From Crocinitomicaceae bacterium (GTDB lineage: Bacteria > Bacteroidota > Bacteroidia > Flavobacteriales_D > Crocinitomicaceae): 64,000 bases of DNA. Location: contig JAHEMJ010000014.1 in the NCBI GenBank assembly GCA_024643725.1, positions 383,766 to 447,765 on the forward strand, written 5' to 3'. Position 1 is the stretch's first letter; every line of letters begins with the position of its first letter. A model generated the notes under the pieces. It saw only the letters and a list, made by a program, of their open reading frames with translations. It did not search any database and had not been told where the DNA came from. The translations under genes were made by a program, and so were the position numbers. Positions 8,771-20,700 of the stretch are shown in pieces.

Positions 8771-11700
8771 ACAAATTAGAATTAGAATTATTTCCCTGAC
8801 AATTTTATTGTCGGGGATTTTTGCTGTTAATACGACTTCTTTTGCACAGTGTGTCAGTGAGGGAATTACAGCAACTTTGGTTACGAACGAAAACTGTCCA
8901 AAAGACCTAACGGTATACGGTTTAGTAGAATCAACAATTCAATGGAATTCTATTTTTCCGGGAGCCATTGGTGATTACAATGCAAACCTAAGTTGTGCAA
9001 ATGCTTGTTCAACAACTACCTTTACACCACCATCTGGAATTGGAAATCAGGTTATTTTTCAAGCATCTGGAATTAGCTGTAGTACAGGTCAACCATGGAC
9101 TGGACAAGTTATCATCAATGTAAATCCTGAAATACAAATTGGATTTGCAAATGCAGGAGCAATTATCTGTTACGGTAATAGTTCAACTTCATTGACGGCC
9201 ATTATAAACGGTGGCACACCACCTTATATGTACACGTGGAATGGTGCAGGAATAATTTCAGGACAAGGAACAACCTCCATTACTGTGAATTCCGCTGGAA
9301 ATTATGTCATCCAAGTGATGGATCAAAGTGGTTGTCCCCCAGCAATGCGTGGAACAGAAGTCCAGCAACAATTAGTTCCGCCTTCTGCAAACGCTGGTGT
9401 TGATCAAGTAATTTGTGATGCAACCCTATTAAGTTCAGTCACATTAAATGGTACAACACAAAATTCGAATGGAGCCATATGGACCGGTGGAAATGGGGTA
9501 TTTAATCCTTCCAATGACTTTTTAAATGCAGGATATGTACCTTCTACGAATGAACTTAATGCAGGTTTTGTAGATTTAACTTTGAATACAGCTCAAAATG
9601 GGTCTTGTCCAGAGTTTAGTGATAATGTCCGTGTTTATTTTTCAAGTCCAATTACAAGTCAAGTTATTTTAGTAAACCCTTCTTGTGGTCAGAATAATGG
9701 TGCCGTTAATTTAACTGTTTCGGGTGGAAATAATCCATATACATTTGCATGGTCAAATGGTGAAACAACGGAAGATTTGACTAATTTATCAGCTGGACAG
9801 TACGCTGTAACGGTGACAGATTCTGTTGGTTGTTCATCCCAATTCACATATAATGTAAGTAATATCGGAGGACCGCAAATTTCCGGTACGGTAACGAATT
9901 TAATATGTAATGGTCAAAATAATGGAGCAATAGATATTACAGTTAATGGAGGGTCCCAACCAGTTCAATATAGTTGGAACAACGGGAGTCCAAATGAAGA
10001 TTTAATAAATATTTCAGGTGGGAATTATGTGATTACTGTGACGGATGCAATTGGTTGTATAGCCACAAGTAGTTTCACCGTGAATGAACCGAATCAATTA
10101 TCTGTTCAATCGACCATTGGAAATGTGTCCTGTAATGGCGCAAACAATGGGTCGATAGATTTAACGGTATCAGGAGGAACGCCGTCATATAATTACAGTT
10201 GGTCAAATGGAGAAACAAATGAAGATCTGGTTCATTTGGGGCCAGGGAATTATTCGGTGTCCATTACAGACGGCAATGGATGTATTACAACACAACCATT
10301 CACCGTAGCATTAAGTGCATCAAGTCTTTCCCTAACGGAAACACATACCAATATTCTTTGTTTTGGTCAAGCGACTGGCGCAATCGATGTAACAACCAAC
10401 GGTGGAACTCAACCGTATAATTATACTTGGTCGAATAATGTGAATTCTGAAGATCAACAAAACTTAATCGCAGGAAATTACTCGTTAACCGTTACCGATG
10501 CAAACGGATGTTCGGCAACAATTCAAGTGAATATTAACGAACCACTTGCAGCATTAAGTTCTACCTCCACTCATACCAATATTGATTGTACCCATCCAAC
10601 GGGAAGCATTGATTTAACGGTCAACGGTGGTACCGCGCCATACACTTACTTATGGAGTAACGGCAACACAAACCAAGATTTAACAGGATTGATTGCTGGA
10701 ATTTACAACGTGTCAATTTCGGATAGTCATGGTTGTTCAATACAAAATTCAATTACGATTTCACAAGTCTCAAGCAACTTCCAACTTTCAGAAACACATA
10801 CAAACATTCTTTGTTTCGGACAAAATACTGGAGCCATCAATGTATCCGCAACAAATGGTGCAAATCCAATAAACTATAGTTGGTCAAATGGCTCACAAAA
10901 TGAAGATCTATCGAATCTTTCAGCCGGAAGTTATGTGTTAAATGCGGTTGACGCAAATGGTTGTGCAGCTTCAATTTCTGTACAGTTAACACAACCTACG
11001 AGCGCCTTAGCTAGCACAATAACTGCCACCAATATTGATTGTACCCATCCAACAGGAAGCATAAACTTAACTCCAACTGGAGGAGTGAATCCTTATTCCT
11101 TTTCTTGGTCTAACGCCGCAACAACGGAGGATTTAACAAATTTATCAGCGGGAACGTATTCTGTCATCATTACGGATGCAAATGGATGTATTTCCAATAA
11201 AATTGCAACAATCTCCGCCAATGCGAATAATTTGCAATTAACAGAAACTCATACGGATGTAAATTGTCATGGGCAATCCAATGGGGCCATCGATGTAACA
11301 GCAACGGGAGGAACACAGCCCATTGGTTACAGTTGGTCCAATTCTTTCACAACACAAGATTTGACAAACCTTGTGGCGGGAACTTATACCTTAACTGCAA
11401 CGGATGCAACGGGTTGTACATCTTCTCTTTCCGTTTCTATTATAGAACCTACGGCATTGTCACTTTCAATCCAAGCAACGAATATTACGTGTAGTGGATT
11501 GGTAAATGGCGCTGTGAATCTTACTCCTACAGGAGGGTCTCCAAACTACAATTATTTATGGTCTAATAATGCGACAACCCAAGATCTTTCAAATTTATCG
11601 GTTGGGAATTATTCAGTTACGGTAACGGATTCCCAAGGTTGCTCTGCAGTAACGCAGACCAGTATCACACAACCGGATCCAATTACAACAACAAGCTATG

Positions 11701-14700
11701 TGCAAAATTTGGATTGTGAGTATGCAACTGGAGCAGTTGATCTGAATGTATTCGGAGGAACGACACCCTATTCATTTCAATGGTCGAATGGACTCACCAC
11801 ACAAGATGCGCTTGGTCTAGTACCAGGGAACTATTCGGTTACCATATTAGATGACAATTTATGTTCGTTTTCTCAGAATTTTACGGTGATACAAGTACCA
11901 GGAACGGTAAGTATTACCGCTGTTCAAACGAATGTAACATGTAATGGGTTGAACAATGGAGCAATTGATGTGACGATAACAGGTGGATTGGATCCGTACA
12001 TCATTAACTGGTCAAATGGCTTTCCATTAGAGGACCAAATGGACCTAACAGCTGGAACCTATACGATTACAGCTGTTGATGCTCAAAATTGTCAAGGAGA
12101 ATTGACAATTATTATTACTGAGCCGTCTATTTTAACATCGAGCGTAACGGTTACAAATGCACTTTGTATAGGGGCAAATTCACAGATTGACTTGACCGTA
12201 AATGGAGGAACGCAGAGTTACACTTACGCTTGGTCCAACGGCGCAACAACACAAGATTTAACGAATCCGGCACCTGGAAATTATGGCGTGACAGTTACGG
12301 ATGCCAACGGATGCCAAAGTACGGCATCAGCGACAGTAAATCCACCATTACCGGCAATTACCTATACGGAAACTCATGTGAACATAGACTGTAATCATCC
12401 AACGGGTAGTATTAATTTAAACGTATCTGGGGGAACTGTTCCTTATACATATAGCTGGTCCAATGGTGCTACGATAGAGGACATCACAAATCTAAATGTT
12501 GGTTCCTATTCAGTTACAATAACAGATGCAAATGGATGTACAGCAGTTGGGAATATTTCCATTACGCAAGATCCAAATCTTCTAGTTCTTTCAGAAACTC
12601 ATGTCAATGTTTCTTGTATCGGTTCGAATAACGGTTCAATCAATGTGTCCACGACTGGTGGAACAAATCCAATAACGTATTTATGGTCTAACAATGCCAC
12701 TACACAAGACTTGAGTAATTTATCAACAGGCACGTATAATTTAGTAGCAACCGATGCTCTTGGATGTACGGATAATTTGCAAGTGACCATTACTCAAATT
12801 CCTGCCATAGTTCCCACTACTTTAGTCACAAATGTGGTTTGTAATGGACAAGCAAACGGTGCAATTGATCTTTCGATAACTGGTGGAACTGCACCATTTA
12901 CCTATTTGTGGTCAAATGGAGCAACAACCCAAGATCTTTTCAACCTGCCGGTTGGCATCTATTCGGTTACCATCACGGATGTAAACGGATGTACTGCAAA
13001 TACGCAAGCTACCGTTTCACAACCAACTCCAATTGTTTTGACTGAATCGCATCAAAACATTGATTGTGCTCACCCAACTGGAAATATAGATTTAACTGTT
13101 TCAGGTGGACAAGCTCCGTATTTGTATGCTTGGTCCAACAATGCCACTGTTCAAGATTTGACGAATTTGGCTGTTGGAACTTATTCGGTTATTGTAACGG
13201 ATGTGAATGAATGTACGGCAACATTGTCTGTAAATATTACGCAAAGTCCGACGATGTTGCAATTAAGCGAAACACACTCAAATTTACTTTGTAATGGCAA
13301 CGCAACTGCATCAATAGATGTTTCCGTCGTCACAGGAACACCTCAGGTTACTTACGCATGGTCAACAGGTCAAACGACTCAAGATTTGTCAAATTTAGTT
13401 GCAGGAACCTATACAGTGATTGGAACTGATGCATTGGGATGTAAAGATACCTTGGTGGTAACCATTTCTCAGCCGAATGTCATAACAGCAACGGCAGCCG
13501 TCAACAATGTGACCTGCACTGGATTAAATAACGGATCGATTTCAGTGTCAGTTTCAGGTGGAACTCCGGCTTATACTTATTTATGGAATACAGGAGCAAC
13601 AACTCAAACAATATCTAATTTATCCCCTGGAACTTACAACGTAACAGTAACGGATGTGAATAATTGTGTGACCACAGCACAAGGAACCATTGTTCAACCA
13701 TTGACACCACTTTCTTCAAGTCAGACCCATGTAAATATTGATTGTACTCATCCAACCGGAAGCATCGATTTATCCGTTTCAGGAGGAACCCCAGGGTATA
13801 CTTATAATTGGAGCAACGGTTCAAGTGTACAAGATTTATCCAATTTGGTGGCGGGAACGTATTCTGTAACGGTTACCGACGCCAACGGATGTACAACATT
13901 AAATTCAATTGTCATTACCCAAACGCTGAGTACCCTAATTTTAACTGAAACACATACAAATGTTAATTGTAACGGTCAATCTAATGGGGCGATTAACGTC
14001 ACTACTACCGGTGGTACGGCACCAATTACTTATAGTTGGAGCAATTTAGCAACGACCGAAGACCTAAGTAATCTTGCCGCAGGAACATATAACTTAATTG
14101 CAACAGATGCATTAGGATGTACAGCCAATTTAAGTGTTGCGATTTCTCAACCCGCTGTATTAAGTGGATCGGTTGTCGCAACAAATGTAACTTGCTTCGG
14201 AGCAGCAAATGGAATTTTGAATCTTACGGTTTCTGGTGGAACATCCCCATATACTTTTGTATGGAGTAATGCTGCAACCACGGAAGATTTAACGAATTTG
14301 GGTCCAGGGGCTTACTCTGTTGTGATGACGGATGCTCATGGTTGTACCGCAAATGCAAACGCTACGATTACACAACCTTCTGCTCCATTAAGCACAACAG
14401 AAACACATGTAAACATTGATTGTACCCACCCAACTGGAAGCATTGATTTAACAGTAACAGGGGGAACAGCGGGATATGCATATGCTTGGTCAAACGGCGC
14501 ATTTACCCAAGATTTGACAGGTCTTGCTGCTGGAACATATTCAGTTACCGTTACTGATTCTAAAGGTTGTACAACGACCAATTCAGTCACAATTACACAA
14601 GATCCAAATGCGATGGTTCTCACTGAAACACATACAAATATCAGTTGTAGTGGACAAACAACAGGAAGCATTAACTTAAGTGTATCCGGTGGAACGCCAA

Positions 14701-17700
14701 ACTATAGCTATTCTTGGTCGAACGGATTTACGACAGAAGATCTTTCTAATTTGAATGTTGGAACCTATACGGTGACTGTCACGGATGCGTCCGGATGTGT
14801 CGCTTCCTTATCCACAAGCATTACAAGTCCTCCAGTTTTAGAATTGGATGCCATCACATCAAACTTGAGCTGTTTTAACAATAACACCGGTGCAATTGAC
14901 TTAATTGTGAATGGTGGTCAAACACCATATTCATATAGTTGGAGCAATACTGCTACCACTCAAGATTTATCAGGCTTATCAGCTGGTACTTTTACAGTGG
15001 TTGTAACCGATGCTGGAAACTGTTCTCAATCGATCACGGAAGTAATCACGCAACCAAATGTTCTTGCTACAACGGAGACTCATACGAATGTGAATTGTTT
15101 CGGTCAAGCGAATGGATTCGTTAATTTATCTGTTACTGGTGGAACTCAAGCTTACCATTTTACATGGTCAAATGGGGCAACAACAGAAGACATCAATGGG
15201 GTCGTTGCAGGAACGTATACGGTAAATATTGTAGATTCATTGGGCTGTACAACCAGTCGAACAGTTGTCGTTACACAACCACTTGTGTTAGCTAATACAA
15301 TTACAAAAGTCAATGTGAATTGTTTTGGAAATAGTACGGGTAGTATCAATTTAACAGTAACGGGAGGAACAAGTCCTTACACTTACAACTGGTCAAATGG
15401 CGCGACAACAGAGGATTTAGCAAATTTAGCAGCGGGAACCTTTAATGTTACCATCACAGATGCACATGGATGTACATCCACGGGAAGTGCAACCATTACT
15501 CAAAGTACGCAACTTCAAATCGCGGGAACGGTAACCAATGTGACCTGTTTTGGATTGTTGAATGGAGCAATCAATATTACACCTACCGGAGGGGTTGGAC
15601 CATACACTTACAGCTGGTCAAATGGTGCAACTACTGAAGATTTGAGTAACAAAGGTGCGGGGACATATTCCATAACCATCACCGATCAATTGGGATGTAC
15701 AAAAAATACAGTCTTTACCATCACACAACCTCAAAATATTGTTCTTACTCAAACACATGTCAACATTCTCTGTTCTGGTGGAACAGGAAGCATTGACTTA
15801 ACAGTTACTGGTGGAACTTCTCCTTTTACCTATTCTTGGTCGAATGGAGGAACAACACAAGATATTGGTAATTTGGCGGCTGGAACTTACTCTGTTTTAG
15901 TGACAGATGCCAATGGTTGTACGAAAAACTTGAATGGGATCGTTATTTCTTCAGGACCAACTGCTTTGGTCGTGAATTCGACCATTACGAATGTGAATTG
16001 CTTCGGACAAAGTACCGGGTTGATTGACTTAACGGTTACCGGAGGTGTTGCTCCATATGCATACAACTGGTCAAATGGCGCAGTTAATCAAGACCCTGCT
16101 AACCTTTCAGCAGGTACGTATAATTTAATTTTAACGGATGCGAACGGCTGTGTTTATACAAATTCATATGTCGTATCTCAACCTTCTTCTGCTTTAACTA
16201 TTTCAGAAACACACAACGATATCCTTTGTGCAGGTACGGCTACGGGATTAATAAATATTACCGTAACAGGTGGAACAGGTCCTTATGGTTATTCTTGGAG
16301 CAATGGTGCTACAACGGAAGATGCGAGCAATATCTTTGCTGGGAACTATACAGTGACCGTTACCGATGGACACGGATGTGTTTCAACCGGAAATATGACT
16401 GTGTCAGAATTATATGCTCCGTTAACCTTGACGGAAACACACATTAATGTTTTATGTTTCGGTAATGCTTCCGGGTACATCAATTTATCAGTGAATGGTG
16501 GGGCTCCCGCTTACTCATACTCATGGTCAAATGGTGCTTCTATTCAAGATATTGGTGGATTAACCATAGGTTCTTATTCCGTCAATGTGACCGATAACAA
16601 TGGGTGTACAGCCACACAGTCTGTCACAATAACTCAACCAGCAAGTGCATTGTCTGTAACAGAAACACACGTGAACTTGGTCTGTGTGAATGATAGCACT
16701 GGGTCAATTAATATAACACCAAATGGTGGAACTGCACCGTATGCATATTCTTGGAGCAATGGTCAAACGATTGAAGACATTTCCAATTTACCATTCGGAC
16801 CGTATACAGTTCAGGTTACTGATTTCAATAATTGTACGTCGAACCTTTCGGTCTCCATTGCAAATCCAATCAACGGAATTGTATTGTCTGGCGCTGTAAC
16901 GAATATAAATTGTTATGGTGGTGCCACAGGAGCGATTGATGTGAGTATTTCTGGTGGAACTCCAGCATTTACCTATTCTTGGTCAAATAATGCCCAAGGT
17001 CAAGATTTAGTGAATTTATTTCCTGGAACATATACGGTAACCGTTGTTGATGCCATTGGATGTGATTTATCTCAAACGTATACCATCACAGAACCGGCAG
17101 CTCCTCTAACGTATGTTGCTAATGTTCTACCTGTTTATTGCTTTGGTCAGAATACAGGTGCCATTACCTTAGATGTGACAGGTGGAACACCTGGATATTT
17201 GTATTCATGGAGTAACGCTTCAACAACTGAGGACATTTACAACTTACCAGCAGGGACATACTCTGGAACGATTACAGATGCAAACGGTTGTACCGCAACT
17301 TATGTAGGCGTTGTAAATCAACCGCAAGCAGCTATTTCGTTAAACCTCACCTCGACACCATCGTTATGTTTTGGCGGTACAAGTGGCAGTGTAAACTTAA
17401 CGGTAAATGGCGGGGTACCTAGCTATACATATAGTTGGAGCAATGGATCGACGACGGAAGATTTAGCGAATGTAGGAGCAGGTACCTATACAGTTACAGT
17501 TCAAGATCAGAATGGCTGTTTGATGAGCGGTTCAATCGTTGTAGGTCAACCTGCAAGCGCCTTGACGTTGAGTCAAACTACGACCCATGTAAGCTGCTAT
17601 GGTGGCAACAATGGATACATTAACTTAAGCGTGATAGGAGGAACACCGGCCTATAGTTATTTGTGGAATAATGCTGCTACCACGGAGGATTTAAGTAACA

Positions 17701-20700
17701 TTAGTTCGGGTGGTTATAGCGTTGTAGTGACTGATGCAAATGGATGTACTTCGAACTTGAGTGTATTGGTGAACCAACCAAGTTCCTTGGTGAGCGTGAG
17801 CGGTACGGTAAGTAACGTATTGTGCTACGGTGGAACAACAGGAAGCATCTCCAGTGTTGGACAGGGCGGAACGAGTCCATATAGTTACGCATGGAGCAAT
17901 GGCGAGACAACAAGTCAAGTGACAGGATTAAGTGCCGGCTTATACACCGTAACGGTGAGTGATGCGAATGGCTGTACAGCCAATCAGACATGGAGTGTTA
18001 CCCAGCCAAGCGCGTTAAGCTTACAAAGCACCAACACCAACATCTTGTGCTACGGACAATCATCAGGAAGTATCACGAGCCAAGCAAGCGGCGGAGTGAC
18101 CCCATACACCTACACATGGACCAACGGAATGACAGGCCAAAACATCTTGAATGTACCAGCAGGACCATACTTTGTAACGGTAGTGGACGGGAACGGATGT
18201 AGTGCGACATTCTCCGATACGGTTTATCAACCAACGACAGCCTTGACATTGAGCACGAGCATCGTAAATAACAACTGTTTTGGAGCAGCAACAGGCTCCA
18301 TCGATAATACAGTAACAGGAGGAACGAGCCCATACCAATATCAATGGAATACATCTGCAACGACGCAGGATTTAACGAACTTATTAGCAGGCACCTATGT
18401 GCTGACGATAATGGATGCGAATGGCTGTTTGTTGAATAACAGTTTACAAGTAACCCAACCACCAATTAGCATCGTATCGAGCTTGAGTCAAGTAAATGTG
18501 AGTTGTTTGGGAGGCGGCAATGGATCGATCAACTTAACGGCGACAGGAACAGGCGCACCGTTCACGTATTTATGGAACAACGGATCAACCACAGAAGACA
18601 TCAGTGGATTAGTACCGGGAGTGTATAGCGTAACGATCACAGATAATAGTGGATGTACTACAAGTATGTCAGCCAACATTACACAACCGGCAACGAGTGT
18701 GAGTTTACAATCCTTGGTGACCAATGTATTGTGTACAGGAAACAACACGGGGTCGATAGACTTGACTGTCAATGGAGGAACCACACCGTATTTCTACAGT
18801 TGGAGCAACGGAAATGGAACACAAGATTTGACAAATGTCATCGCGGGAACCTATAGTGTGATTGTGACGGATGCTAAAGGGTGTCAGGCAAATATGACCG
18901 CCCAAATCACACAACCTACCAGTGCTTTATCTGTATTGTTAAATCCTACACAAATTGCTTGTCATTCTCAAGCAACGGGAACCATCGACTTAATCGTTTC
19001 AGGTGGAACGGTAAATTATACATATGCTTGGTCAAACAATGCCACTGTTCAAGATTTAGCAAGTGTCCCTGCTGGATTCTATTCTGTTGTAGTGACAGAC
19101 GCTAATGGGTGTACTGCAACAACCTCCACAACCTTAAGCCAACCAGCTCAATCGTTATTAGTTAGTGGTATTGTCACAAATGTTTCTTGTTTTGGCAATG
19201 CAAACGGTTCTATTGATGTAACGGCTACTGGAGGTACGGCACCTTATAATTACATTTGGAGTAATGGCGCTTATGATCAGGATATTGACACTTTATTAGC
19301 TGGAACATATGTATTACAAGTGTATGACGATAACGGTTGTTTCAGTCAAACGAGTTACCAAGTTACCCAAGCAACCCAGCCATTAGCGTTAAGTACGGTG
19401 ATGACCCCAGAAGGTTGTTATGGTGGTAACAATGGAGGATTAGATTTAAGTGTAGTAGGAGGGACAAGTCCATTTACGTATGCATGGACGGGTCCATCTG
19501 GATATACAGCTACAATTCAAGATCTTTTGAATGTATACACAGGGATATACAACGTAACGGTAACGGATGTAAACGGCTGTAGTGCACAGTTGAGTGATAC
19601 GGTGAGTGAACCGGCAGCATATGCATTGAGTCATGTGATTACGAACGTAGATTGTTTTGGAAACAGCACTGGAGCCGTGAACTTGACGGTGAATGGAGGA
19701 ACACCGGGATATGCTTACAACTGGAATAACGGAACAACGACCCAAGATTTAAGCGGCATTTTATCAGGAACGTATTCAGTTGTGGTAACAGATGCAAATG
19801 GCTGTACGTTACATGACACTGTAAGCATCACACAACCAGGTTTTGCAACGACATTGAGTTCCGTAGTGAGCAATGTAAGTTGCCAAGGAGGCTTGAATGG
19901 GTCGATCAACTTAACGGTTGTAAGTGCAAACACTGGACTGACATACCTATGGAATAACCAAGCAGTAAGTGAAGACATTAGTAACCTAGGAGCAGGCACC
20001 TATACGGTTACCGTCACAGATGCAAATGGCTGTGTGAATACCTTGAGTTCAACGGTTACCCAACCATCAGTATTGACCTTGAGCAGCACAACGATCAATC
20101 CATTGTGTACAGATAGTTTAAATGGCTCGATTGACTTAACGGTGAATGGCGGAACGAGTCCATATACGTACTTGTGGAACACCACAGCAACGACCGAGGA
20201 CATCAGCGGTTTATTGGAAGGAACGTACTTTGTGACGGTCACAGATACAAATGGTTGTAGTGCTACAAGCTCGATTCAATTGGTGGATCCAAGTCCAATT
20301 AGTTCAAGTTACACGAGTTTATCGGCACAATGTAATGGAGGGACGAATGGTTCGGTGAATGTGACGGTGAGTGGCGGAAGCCCGGGATACAGCTATGTAT
20401 GGTCAAATGGACCAACGACAGAAGACTTGAGTAATGTTGGAGCAGGCACATATACATTAACGATCACAGACAACCATGGATGTACCCATACGCAATTAGC
20501 GACAGTGGGACAACCAGCCAATCCGATTACGCTTAGTGTAGCAATCACCAACATTGGCTGTTTTGGAACCTCCACCGGAGCCATTGACCTTACGGTGACA
20601 GGTGGAACTCCTGGGTATACCTATCAATGGAATAATTCAGCAACAACGCAAGATTTATCTAACGTTACCAACGGAACTTATTTTGTGAATGTGTTTGATG

